This document shows, piece after piece, positions 1 through 7,587 of a stretch of DNA of 8,743 nucleotides (its first letter is position 1; every line of letters starts with the position of its first letter). The position numbers and the translations under genes are program-made. Origin of the DNA: Flavobacteriaceae bacterium (lineage in GTDB: Bacteria; Bacteroidota; Bacteroidia; Flavobacteriales; Flavobacteriaceae); the NCBI GenBank assembly GCA_002702385.1, contig NZZF01000035.1, positions 13,844 through 22,586 of the forward strand, written 5' to 3'. Below the pieces are notes generated by a model that had not been told where the DNA came from, did not search any database, and saw only the letters and a list, made by a program, of their open reading frames with translations.

Positions 1-366
1 ACATATGGGTCTGTATTTAAAAAATATCATGAAACAGGTGTCTTTGATAAAAGTGAAATATATCCATATATAACTGAGGGTATTGGAGAAGATATAATTC
101 CTGCCAATGTTAATTTTGACATAATCGATTCTTTTGAAAAGGTAAAAGATGAAGATGCTGCTATTTATACCAGAAGATTAGCAAAAGAGGAGGGTATTTT
201 TGCAGGTAATTCATGTGGTGCAGCAGTTAGAGGCGTAGTTCAGCTTAAAAAACATTTTAGCAAAAATGATGTTGTGGTGGTTTTACTTCATGACTCTGGA
301 TCTAGGTATGTTGGTAAAATCTATAATGATGACTGGATGAAAGAAAAAGGATTTAAAACCGATTAA
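1..366 (+). CDS. PLP-dependent cystathionine beta-synthase / cysteine synthase family enzyme, C-terminal part (5' end outside window)
   Basis: The frame is open from the first base and ends at TAA 364-366, giving the last 121 residues of a fold-type II PLP enzyme. Family-typical blocks are EGIGEDIIP (about residues 25-33 of the fragment), the RRLAKEEGIFAGNSCGAA glycine/serine block near residues 59-76, and the tail SGSRYVGKIYNDDWMKEKGF. Such enzymes make cystathionine or cysteine from serine or acetylserine and a thiol or sulfide in the cytoplasm. The EGIG block and the NDDWM tail favour cystathionine beta-synthase over plain O-acetylserine sulfhydrylase, but substrate choice cannot be settled from this fragment. 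The protein stops right after the catalytic core, so it has no C-terminal Bateman (CBS-pair) regulatory domain. The PLP lysine and the start lie outside the window. It is convergent with the M28 gene, stop codon against stop codon. Confidence 0.85.
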   Translation, partial: TYGSVFKKYHETGVFDKSEIYPYITEGIGEDIIPANVNFDIIDSFEKVKDEDAAIYTRRLAKEEGIFAGNSCGAAVRGVVQLKKHFSKNDVVVVLLHDSGSRYVGKIYNDDWMKEKGFKTD

Positions 367-369
367 TTA
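364..369. other. Abutting convergent stop codons (TAATTA), no spacer
   Basis: The + strand gene ends with TAA at 364-366 and the - strand M28 gene ends with TAA read from 369-367. The two stops form the palindrome TAATTA with no base between them. No GC-rich hairpin with a T-run is visible at the junction, so transcripts from each side must end inside, or beyond, the opposing gene. Confidence 0.9.
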
Positions 370-1701
370 TCTAAAAATTCCTCTTGGAAATTTTTGAATA
401 CTTTCAAAACCTTTCTTATTTATTGAACTAACTCCAAAAAGATAATTATCAATTATAATTCCATCTAAAACATAATAGTTTTTCTTATTAATTTTTTTTT
501 CATATTGCCACACTGGTGATGTTGTCTCTCTCCAATATATTTTATAACCTACTATATCATCATTATCATCTTTATTCCATCTAAATTTTGTTGATGGTTC
601 AACAATTCCTCCAATTCTAAGACCAGATGGAGGTGGAGGTGACCAACCAAGTAGTGCTAAACATATTGCATTAACTTGAGTTAATTTTTTTGCATATTCA
701 AAATCTACACCCTCAACAACATCTCCATATTTAATACCATTTTCAACTCTAATGTCTTGATGCTGTCGATTATAATTCTCATTACTTTCCATTATTCTTA
801 CGCCAGCATATCCAAGGTCATTAAATGGTCTGTGATGACCTCCTCTACCAAATCTATCTAATCTGTAAATTAAGTTTGGTTTTAAGTCTGGAATATAAGT
901 TTTTGTAGCATTATATATAAATCTTGCAAGCTGTCTTGAATTTCCATCAATTTCTCCACCAAAGAATCGCCTAGAACTTCTAGACCCTTCAGATTCATTT
1001 CCTGGAACAGGTTCTGAAAAAATTCTAAAACTTTTATTATCAATAACACCATTCACCCCTTCAATATTTCCAATCATATCATTATTTAAGACTCCAATTA
1101 TTTCCCAATTATTTTCTTTGGCATGTTCAGCCAGACCTTTTCCACCAAATAGTCCTTGTTCTTCGCCAGAAAGTCCAACATATATAATTGTGTTATCGAA
1201 TTTGTATTTAGATAAGACTCTTGCTGCTTCAATCGTTCCAGCCATACCTGATGCATTATCATTAGCTCCAGGTGAATCTGATTTATAGTCATTAGGATCT
1301 GAAACTCTGCTATCTATATCACCACTCATGATGACAAATCTGTTGGGGTATTTTTCACCCCATTGTATAGCCATCACATTATTGATCCAAACATTTCGTG
1401 TTAATCTTCTTCCGTCAGCTTCAAAATAATTTTTTTGATATTTAATATCTAAGCAATTACCGCAGTTATTTGAAATTGATTCAAATTCTTTTTTTATCCA
1501 TCTTCTTGCAGCTCCTATTCCTCTTGAATTTGACAATGTATCACTAAGTGTATGTCTTGTCCCAAAGTTTGAAAGAGTTATTATATCCTTCTTAATATTT
1601 TCAGCATCAATTTCAGAAATAATATCAAATATTTCTTCATGCTGAATCGTTTGCGAAAAAGAGTAAAAAGAAAATAATATTGATATGAAAAAAAATCTCA
1701 T
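367..1701 (-). CDS. Secreted M28-family zinc metallopeptidase with C-terminal fibronectin-III-like domain
   Basis: Likely an exported aminopeptidase-type enzyme of 444 residues. I start it at ATG 1701-1699 (MRFFFISILFSF...SFSQ), which begins a clean signal peptide; a TTG 18 bp upstream would overlap the fadE stop and place charged residues first. Numbered from this Met, the M28 metal and catalytic sites are Asp148 (GANDNASG), Glu180-Glu181 (SGEEQ), Asp208 (NNDMIG) and His290 (HHRPF). Spacing fits the Vibrio proteolyticus aminopeptidase pattern. The first ligand position, normally His (GHxDS), is Asp128 (GDIDS). Cys80 and Cys83 could form a disulfide after export. A PPPP linker near 355-358 leads into a roughly 85-residue FN3-like tail (FRWNKDDNDDIVGYKIYW). 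I see no clear type IX sorting domain, so a periplasmic location is most likely. It lies 8 bp after fadE and may be the last gene of that operon. The substrate is unknown. Confidence 0.85.
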   Translation of the reverse strand: MRFFFISILFSFYSFSQTIQHEEIFDIISEIDAENIKKDIITLSNFGTRHTLSDTLSNSRGIGAARRWIKKEFESISNNCGNCLDIKYQKNYFEADGRRLTRNVWINNVMAIQWGEKYPNRFVIMSGDIDSRVSDPNDYKSDSPGANDNASGMAGTIEAARVLSKYKFDNTIIYVGLSGEEQGLFGGKGLAEHAKENNWEIIGVLNNDMIGNIEGVNGVIDNKSFRIFSEPVPGNESEGSRSSRRFFGGEIDGNSRQLARFIYNATKTYIPDLKPNLIYRLDRFGRGGHHRPFNDLGYAGVRIMESNENYNRQHQDIRVENGIKYGDVVEGVDFEYAKKLTQVNAICLALLGWSPPPPSGLRIGGIVEPSTKFRWNKDDNDDIVGYKIYWRETTSPVWQYEKKINKKNYYVLDGIIIDNYLFGVSSINKKGFESIQKFPRGIFR

Positions 1702-1709
1702 ATCTAAAT

Positions 1710-3515
1710 TTAAAAACAATATGAGTTATTGTCAATAATCATTTTTGCAATTTTTCTTTTGAGCTCTATTGGTTTTGGATAATTAAAGTATTTTGAAAAC
1801 CTTTTTAATCCCATGAGTAAAAATTTTTGCTCATCACCGTCACTTAGAGATATAACTAATTCTTTTGCTTTATTAGAAATAAGTTCAACAGATTGATAAA
1901 GATGTAATTGAGTCATAGCAATTTGTCCTTCTTGCTTACTTTCACCAAACCTATTACAGTTTTTTTCAGTTCTTAAAATTGCAGATTCGGAAAGATATAT
2001 TTCAGTCATAATATCTGAAATAGACATTAAAACCTCTTGCTCTTTTTCAATATCTAAACCAAATTTTTTCATTCCAGCTCCAGAAAGCATTAAAAAAATC
2101 TTTTTTAGATTATTAAGAATAATTTTTTCTTCACTAAAAATTTTTGATAAATCAGGAATTTCAAATGATGGAATTCCAGTAAGTTCATCTGCAACACTTT
2201 CAGCTTTACTAATTAAATCAACATGTCCTTTCATCCCTTTTTTAATAAGCATTCCAATTGCTACTAGTCTATTGATTTCATTTGTACCCTCATAAATTCT
2301 AGCTATTCTTGCATCTCTCCAAGCTGATTCCATTGGAGTTTCTTTGGAATAACCCATTCCTCCAAAAATTTGAATACCTTGATCAGCAATATTTTGAACA
2401 TCTTCTGAAATAGCAACTTTTAACATTGAACATTCAATTACGTATTCTTCAACACCCTTTAATTCAGCTTCTTGATGATTTTTACCTGAGTCTTCAAGGA
2501 TTTTAATCCTATCTTCAATATCTTTAGCAGCTCTATATGTTGCAGATTCACCAACATAAAGATCCGTTGCCATTATTGCTATTTTTTCTCTGATTGCACC
2601 AAATTCACTAATTTTTGAATTGAATTGAATTCTTTCATTAGCATAATTAGTAGATGCGTTAATTATTCTTCTCTCTGCATCTAATGCAGCAGCAGCTAGC
2701 TTAATTCTTCCAATATTCAATGCGTTCATAGCGATTTTAAAACCATTTTCTCTTTCTGAAAGCATATTTTCAACAGGTACTTTTGTTTCATTAAAAAATA
2801 CTTGTCTTGTGGATGAAGAATTTAAACCTAACTTTTCTTCCTCATTACCCATTGAAATTCCATTATTTGGATCATTAGGAACTATGAATGCAGTTAAGTT
2901 TTTATCATCATCAATCTTTGCAAAAACTGTTAAAATATCTGCAAAACCTGCATTTGATATCCAGATTTTTTGTCCACTAATTAAATAATGACTTTTATCT
3001 TTACTCAATACAGCTTTTGTTTTTCCACTGTTAGCATCAGATCCTGCACCTGGTTCAGTTAAACAATATGCGCCAAAATGTTCTCCACTTGCCAATTTTG
3101 GAACATATTTCTTTTTTTGATCTTCATTTCCATAAAGCAAAATAGGCATTGTTCCAATTCCTGTATGTGCGCCAAAAGCAGTAGAAGTTGATCCAGAACT
3201 TCCTGAAATATAATCACAAACTAGCATAGTTGAAGTAAATGGCATACCTAGACCACCATATTCTTCAGGAACACCAACTCCAAGAAAACCTAATTCACCT
3301 GCTTTTTTCATAACATCAAGTGTTAATTGAAAATTCTTTTTTTCAAACTCTTCTTTTTTTGACCAGATTTCTTTGTCTGCAAACTCTTTTACAGCATCTT
3401 TCATCATTTTTTGTTCCTCACTAAAATCTTCAGGTGTAAATATACTTTCGCATTGAGTCTCTTTTACTACGAATTCACCACCTCTAGTTATTTCTTTTTC
3501 AATAGTTTCTTTCAT
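1710..3515 (-). CDS. fadE: Acyl-CoA dehydrogenase, FadE type (first step of beta-oxidation)
   Basis: A 601-residue cytoplasmic flavoenzyme that oxidises acyl-CoA to trans-2-enoyl-CoA, passing electrons to an electron-transfer flavoprotein not encoded here. Visible acyl-CoA dehydrogenase motifs are the flavin/substrate block CLTEPGAGSD (151-160), KIWISNAG (183-190), QIFGGMGYS (382-390) and RIYEGTNEINR, in which Glu409 is the expected catalytic base. About 170 residues follow the core, so it belongs to the long class (like B. subtilis FadE, about 594 residues) and not the short class of roughly 380 residues. The N-terminal GGEF...TPEDFSEEQ lead is typical of Bacteroidota homologues. The ATG at 3515-3513 follows the fadA stop by 6 bp, with an A/T-rich leader and no Shine-Dalgarno sequence. 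Family and pathway step are secure; chain-length preference is not readable from sequence. Confidence 0.94.
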   Translation of the reverse strand: MKETIEKEITRGGEFVVKETQCESIFTPEDFSEEQKMMKDAVKEFADKEIWSKKEEFEKKNFQLTLDVMKKAGELGFLGVGVPEEYGGLGMPFTSTMLVCDYISGSSGSTSTAFGAHTGIGTMPILLYGNEDQKKKYVPKLASGEHFGAYCLTEPGAGSDANSGKTKAVLSKDKSHYLISGQKIWISNAGFADILTVFAKIDDDKNLTAFIVPNDPNNGISMGNEEEKLGLNSSSTRQVFFNETKVPVENMLSERENGFKIAMNALNIGRIKLAAAALDAERRIINASTNYANERIQFNSKISEFGAIREKIAIMATDLYVGESATYRAAKDIEDRIKILEDSGKNHQEAELKGVEEYVIECSMLKVAISEDVQNIADQGIQIFGGMGYSKETPMESAWRDARIARIYEGTNEINRLVAIGMLIKKGMKGHVDLISKAESVADELTGIPSFEIPDLSKIFSEEKIILNNLKKIFLMLSGAGMKKFGLDIEKEQEVLMSISDIMTEIYLSESAILRTEKNCNRFGESKQEGQIAMTQLHLYQSVELISNKAKELVISLSDGDEQKFLLMGLKRFSKYFNYPKPIELKRKIAKMIIDNNSYCF

Positions 3516-3521
3516 TTTTAT

Positions 3522-4703
3522 TTATAAAATTTCATATATACCTGCGGCTCCTTGTCCTGTACCAACACACATTGTAACCATACCATACTTTAGTTTTCTA
3601 TCCTTCATTTCATTTATTAGTTGTACTGTAAGCTTAGCACCAGTACATCCTAATGGATGACCTAATGAAATAGCACCTCCATTAACATTTATTATATCAT
3701 TGTTAAGATTAAGTTCATTGATTACTGCTAGTGATTGAGAAGCAAAAGCTTCGTTCAATTCGATTAATTGAATGTCACTGATTTTTAAATTCGTTTTATC
3801 CAAAACTTTTGGAATCGCTTTAATTGGACCAACACCCATAATTTTTGGTGGAAGTCCAGCTACGCTGTAATTAATAAGTCTAGCAATTGGTTCAATATTG
3901 TGTGTCTTAATGTAAGATTCACTTGCAATCATTACAAATGCTGCACCATCACTCATTTGAGATGAATTTCCTGCAGTGACTGATCCTGTGCTTGAAAATA
4001 CAGGTCTAAGTTTTGATAATGCTTCAATACTGGTATCTTTTCTTGGTCCTTCATCTTGAGCGTAAGTATGATTTCGAGTTTTTTTAATAGAATTTTCATC
4101 TAAATAAATTTCTTCAACATTAATAGGTGCAATTTGTGAATCAAATTTTTTGTTTTCAATAGCTGAAAGAGCCTTTTGATGAGAATTAAATGCAAAAATA
4201 TCTTGATCTTCTCTGTTAATTTTGTATTCTTTTGCTACCTCTTCAGCTGTTAATCCCATTCCCCAATAATAATCTTCATTTCCATCTGAAACGGTATTGT
4301 ATCCAGGTACTGGTTTATATCCTCCCATTGGAATGAAACTCATACTTTCAACTCCTCCAGCTATAACGCAGTCAGCCATACCAGATTTAATCTTTGCACT
4401 AGCCAGAGCTATTGTTTCTAGACCTGATGCACAATATCTATTTACAGTTACACCTGGAACATCATCAATTTTTAATCCCATAAGAGATATTAATCTTCCA
4501 ACATTTAAACCTTGTTCAGCTTCAGGCATAGCATTACCTACAATAATATCATCAATTGTTTTTTTATCAAATCCTTCAATATTACTGATCATGTATTCTA
4601 TAGTTTCCGCAGCTAATTCATCAGGTCTTTTAAATCTAAAAAAACCTCTAGGAGCTTTACCAACTGCAGTTCTATAACCTTTAATTATATAAGCTTCTTC
4701 CAT
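3522..4703 (-). CDS. fadA: Acetyl-CoA C-acyltransferase (3-ketoacyl-CoA thiolase)
   Basis: A 393-residue thiolase, full length for the family, that cleaves 3-ketoacyl-CoA with CoA to give acetyl-CoA and a shortened acyl-CoA. The catalytic set is intact: nucleophile Cys91 in VNRYCASGLE, NEAF at 317-320, His349 in GGAISLGHPLGCTGA, and Cys379 in MCVGTGQGA. Its place between fadN and fadE indicates the degradative thiolase and not a biosynthetic acetoacetyl-CoA thiolase, although sequence alone does not prove the direction. The ATG at 4703-4701 follows the fadN stop with a single base between them, so translation is probably coupled. Confidence 0.95.
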   Translation of the reverse strand: MEEAYIIKGYRTAVGKAPRGFFRFKRPDELAAETIEYMISNIEGFDKKTIDDIIVGNAMPEAEQGLNVGRLISLMGLKIDDVPGVTVNRYCASGLETIALASAKIKSGMADCVIAGGVESMSFIPMGGYKPVPGYNTVSDGNEDYYWGMGLTAEEVAKEYKINREDQDIFAFNSHQKALSAIENKKFDSQIAPINVEEIYLDENSIKKTRNHTYAQDEGPRKDTSIEALSKLRPVFSSTGSVTAGNSSQMSDGAAFVMIASESYIKTHNIEPIARLINYSVAGLPPKIMGVGPIKAIPKVLDKTNLKISDIQLIELNEAFASQSLAVINELNLNNDIINVNGGAISLGHPLGCTGAKLTVQLINEMKDRKLKYGMVTMCVGTGQGAAGIYEIL

Positions 4704-4704
4704 A

Positions 4705-7110
4705 TTAATTTCTTAAGGGTTTACCGTTTTTTAACATAAATTGTATTCTTTCAAGTGTTTTCTTTTCACCACATAGTGAAAGAAAAGCTTCTCTTTCTAA
4801 ATCAAGAAGATATTGTTCCGATACTAAAGTAGATTGTGAAAGATTTCCACCGGCAAGAACATTAGCTATCTTTTTTGCTATTTTTTTATCGTGATCAGAA
4901 ATATAACCTCCAACTAACATCGAATCGGCACCTACATAAAAAGCGCCCAATGCTTGTTGTCCTAAAACTTTGATATCATTTCTTTGTATGGGCTTTGTGT
5001 AACCATTATCATGCATTTGCAGCGCAATTTTTTTCGCATGTGAGATCTGATTTTTCTTATTCATAATAATAAGATCCTTGTTTTTCATCAAATAATTTAA
5101 TCCATAACCTTCATGTCCAGATGTAGATGTTTTGCCCATTCCTATATTTAAAAAATATTCTTGTAATAAGTTTAATTCAACATCGTTTTTCTTAAATTGA
5201 TCTGAAGCTCTAAGTGCCATTTCTTTTGTGCCTCCACCACCGGGAATTAACCCAACTCCAACTTCAACAAGCCCAATGTAAGTTTCGCTGTAAGCTAAAA
5301 TTTTGTCACAGTGAAGACATAATTCACATCCTCCTCCAAGTGTATAGCCATGAGGGGCAGCAACTACTGGTATTGTGGAATACCTAAGTTTCATCATAGT
5401 GTCTTGAAATAATTTCATAGCAAAATTTAATTCATCATATTCTTGTTCAATAGCCATCAAAAAAATCATACTTAGGTCAGCTCCAGCAGAAAAATGTTGT
5501 CCTTCATTTCCAATTACAATCCCATGGTATTTTTCTTCGGCAATTTCAATTCCTTTATTTAAACCCTGAAGAATATTTTGGTTGATAGAATTCATTTTTG
5601 AATTAAATTCAATATTTAAAATGCCATCACCAATGTCATTTATTTTACACTCATCATTTTTCCAAATAGTTTGGTCTTTATTTAAATTTTTCAAAACAAT
5701 AAAGTTTTCTTGACCTGATTTTTTAACAAAATTTTCACTTGTTTTATCATAAAATTCAATAAATCCATTATTCGATTTGTAAAATGAATTTACGTCTTTT
5801 GAAATAATATCTTCAATCCATTTAGAGGCCTTTAAATTAAATGATTTCATTAATTCTACACCTTCTTTAACACCTATGTAATTCCATATTTCAAAAGGAC
5901 CTTCTTTCCAACCAAAACCGGCTTTTAATGCTGAATCAATACTAGCAATATCATCAGAAATTTCTGGAACCCTGTTCTGAACATAAGCAAACATTTTTGC
6001 GAAAACTTCTTTATAAAAATCTGAAGCTCTATCACTCCCACTTATTAAAATTTTAAATTTATCTGCTCTGTTTTTAGCTTTTCTAGCCTGATTTAGGGTG
6101 TCAAAATTTACTTTTTTTTGTTCCCTATATTCAAAGGTTTTAAGATCTAATGATAAGATTTGTGATTTTCCGTTTTTATCAACTATTTTTTTGTAAAAAC
6201 CTTGTTTTGTTTTACTTCCAAGCATATTCTCCTTTAACATTCTTTCTAAAAAATCTGGAAGTTTGAATACTTCTCTAGATTCATCTTCAGGACAATTTTC
6301 ATAAATACCATTAGAAACGTGACACAATGTGTCTAATCCTACAACATCAGCTGTTCTGAACGTAGCTGACTTTGGACGACCTATAGCGGTACCAGTCAAT
6401 TTATCAACTTCCTCCACTGAAAAACTACCATCCTTTACCAAATGAAAAAGACTTTGAATCCCAAATGTTCCAATTCTATTTCCAATAAATGCAGGAGTGT
6501 CCTTTGCTAAAACAGATGTTTTACCTAAAAATTTTTCTCCGTAATTCATTAGAAAATCAATAACCTCTTCTTTACAATTTGGTCCAGGGACTACTTCAAA
6601 TAAGTTTAAATATCTTGGTGGGTTAAAGAAATGAGTTATAGAAAAATGCTTTTGGAAATCATCAGATCTTCCTTCATTCATCATCTTAATAGGAATACCA
6701 GATGTGTTTGAAGAAACAAGAGTTCCATTTGATCTGTACTTATCGACTTTCTCAAAAATCAATTTTTTTATATCTAATCTTTCAACAACAACTTCTATAA
6801 CCCAATCATAGTCTTTAATTAGATGCATGTCATCCTCAAAATTTCCTAAACTTATTCTATTAACAAATGATTTATCATAAATAGGGGATGGCCTAGATTT
6901 TATGCATTTATTAAACATTTCATTTACAATTCTGTTTCTAACAACCTTATCTGTAATTTTAAGTCCTTTCTTTTTTTCAACATCATTGATTTCATTTGGT
7001 GAAATGTCTAAAAGAAGTACTTCGACTCCAATATTAGCAAAATGACAAGCGATTCCTGAGCCCATAATTCCTGACCCTAAAACAGCAACTTTGGATATTT
7101 TTTTATTCAT
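4705..7110 (-). CDS. fadN: Bifunctional 3-hydroxyacyl-CoA dehydrogenase / enoyl-CoA hydratase (FadN type)
   Basis: An 801-residue cytoplasmic enzyme for the two middle steps of beta-oxidation: hydration of trans-2-enoyl-CoA and NAD+-dependent oxidation of the 3-hydroxyacyl-CoA. The N-terminal dehydrogenase (about 1-310) has the Rossmann motif GSGIMGSG (12-19), Asp35 at the end of the second strand (favours NAD over NADP), Ser134-Asn135, catalytic His160 in THFFNPP, and Glu172. A second helical dehydrogenase domain covers about 360-430 (AGFGWKEGPFEIW). The crotonase domain (about 490-690) has the oxyanion block FSAGADL (540-546), GGGCE with Glu596, and Glu616 in GLVEVG as the catalytic acid pair. 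Dehydrogenase-first order is that of B. subtilis FadN (about 789 residues), the reverse of E. coli FadB/FadJ. ATG 7110-7108 overlaps the regulator stop by 4 bp. Confidence 0.94.
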   Translation of the reverse strand: MNKKISKVAVLGSGIMGSGIACHFANIGVEVLLLDISPNEINDVEKKKGLKITDKVVRNRIVNEMFNKCIKSRPSPIYDKSFVNRISLGNFEDDMHLIKDYDWVIEVVVERLDIKKLIFEKVDKYRSNGTLVSSNTSGIPIKMMNEGRSDDFQKHFSITHFFNPPRYLNLFEVVPGPNCKEEVIDFLMNYGEKFLGKTSVLAKDTPAFIGNRIGTFGIQSLFHLVKDGSFSVEEVDKLTGTAIGRPKSATFRTADVVGLDTLCHVSNGIYENCPEDESREVFKLPDFLERMLKENMLGSKTKQGFYKKIVDKNGKSQILSLDLKTFEYREQKKVNFDTLNQARKAKNRADKFKILISGSDRASDFYKEVFAKMFAYVQNRVPEISDDIASIDSALKAGFGWKEGPFEIWNYIGVKEGVELMKSFNLKASKWIEDIISKDVNSFYKSNNGFIEFYDKTSENFVKKSGQENFIVLKNLNKDQTIWKNDECKINDIGDGILNIEFNSKMNSINQNILQGLNKGIEIAEEKYHGIVIGNEGQHFSAGADLSMIFLMAIEQEYDELNFAMKLFQDTMMKLRYSTIPVVAAPHGYTLGGGCELCLHCDKILAYSETYIGLVEVGVGLIPGGGGTKEMALRASDQFKKNDVELNLLQEYFLNIGMGKTSTSGHEGYGLNYLMKNKDLIIMNKKNQISHAKKIALQMHDNGYTKPIQRNDIKVLGQQALGAFYVGADSMLVGGYISDHDKKIAKKIANVLAGGNLSQSTLVSEQYLLDLEREAFLSLCGEKKTLERIQFMLKNGKPLRN
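7107..7110 (-). other. ATGA start/stop overlap between regulator and fadN
   Basis: Read on the minus strand, 7110-7107 is ATGA: the ATG starts fadN and the TGA (7109-7107) ends the regulator gene. This arrangement usually means translational coupling and fixes both ends well. It is the strongest sign that regulator and enzymes share one transcript. Confidence 0.9.
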
Positions 7111-7541
7111 TTAAAAATTTCTTTATTCTTTATTAATTTATTAATTCGATCAACTACTTGGTAAAAGTTCTTCACAGAGTCTTCTCCAACTTCATTTGTT
7201 ATAGTCTTATTAAACTTCATTACTAGTTCCCTGGCATAGTTTCTAAACTCCATACCTCTTTCAGTTAATTTAATTAAAACACCTCTACCATCTTCAGGGT
7301 TTGGAATTCTTTGAATTAAGTTTTCATCCTCCATAAACCTTAAAGTCCTTGATAAACTTGTTGATTCCATCCCCATTTTTGGCCCAAGAGAGGTTGATGG
7401 AGTATCTTCTTTTGGGTTTAAGCTTAATAAAGCAAATCCAACTGCCATACTCCCTCCATATTTTGAAGCCTCTTCATTATACATTTTTGAAACAGACAAC
7501 CAAGTATATCTTAATTCTTGTTCAAGTGTTCTCACCGACAT
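7107..7541 (-). CDS. MarR-family winged-helix transcriptional regulator of the fad operon
   Basis: A 144-residue DNA-binding protein, normal length for MarR dimers. The winged helix-turn-helix runs about residues 45-98 from the chosen Met: helix 2 (SLGPKMGM), recognition helix (ESTSLSRTLRFMEDENLI) and a wing with the family signature DGRGVLIKLTERG. Helices before and after (TLEQELRYTWLSVSKMY and the C-terminal end) would form the dimer interface. I start it at ATG 7541-7539 (MSVRTLEQEL). An in-frame ATG at 7571-7569 would add MHSKFLYIYF, but it lies inside the 7561-7580 palindrome and upstream of the likely promoter -7 element. As first gene of the fad cluster it probably represses the operon and itself, perhaps released by an acyl-CoA or fatty acid; the ligand is inference. 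Bacterial acyl-CoA sensors are more often TetR or GntR types. Confidence 0.9.
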   Translation of the reverse strand: MSVRTLEQELRYTWLSVSKMYNEEASKYGGSMAVGFALLSLNPKEDTPSTSLGPKMGMESTSLSRTLRFMEDENLIQRIPNPEDGRGVLIKLTERGMEFRNYARELVMKFNKTITNEVGEDSVKNFYQVVDRINKLIKNKEIFK

Positions 7542-7553
7542 AAAATAAATGTA

Positions 7554-7587
7554 CAAAAATTTACTATGCATGCATAATAAATAACAA
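7554..7587 (-). promoter_or_regulatory. Possible Bacteroidota-type promoter for the marR-fadNAE operon
   Basis: On the minus strand a TTG (7587-7585) is followed after 23 bases by AATTTTTG (7561-7554), one mismatch from the Bacteroidota -7 consensus TAnnTTTG. Reported flavobacterial spacing between the elements is about 17-23, so this is at the upper limit. Transcription would begin a few bases before ATG 7541, giving a very short leader. In such AT-rich DNA chance matches are common, so this is tentative. Confidence 0.4.
7561..7580. promoter_or_regulatory. 20-bp near-perfect palindrome, candidate operator for the MarR-type regulator
   Basis: TTACTATGCATGCATAATAA pairs with its own reverse complement at 9 of 10 half-site positions (only the C at 7564 and A at 7577 fail), around the perfect core TATGCATGCATA. 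Size and symmetry suit a MarR-family dimer, and its centre is 29 bp upstream of the regulator ATG. It lies between the candidate -33 and -7 elements, where a bound protein would block RNA polymerase. Autoregulation through such sites is usual for MarR genes; binding here is inferred. Confidence 0.65.

Noticed and set aside
1098..1292. 64-residue open frame on the minus strand inside the M28 gene
   Set aside because: It is an out-of-frame shadow of the conserved metal-site region of the peptidase, with no domain-like content.
1717..1719. TTG start for the M28 peptidase
   Set aside because: It would add MFLNLD before a good signal peptide and overlap the fadE stop; ATG 1701 gives a standard signal sequence.
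4297..4677. 126-residue open frame on the + strand antisense to fadA
   Set aside because: It is the reverse complement of the conserved thiolase N-terminal region; open antisense frames are common over such genes, and no independent promoter or family resemblance is visible.
5010..5020. ATGCAT-type motif inside fadN as a second operator
   Set aside because: Only a 6-bp core is present without flanking symmetry, and it lies in coding sequence far from any start; it is expected by chance.
7349..7543. 64-residue open frame on the + strand antisense to the MarR regulator
   Set aside because: It lies wholly within the regulator gene on the other strand and shows no recognisable protein features.
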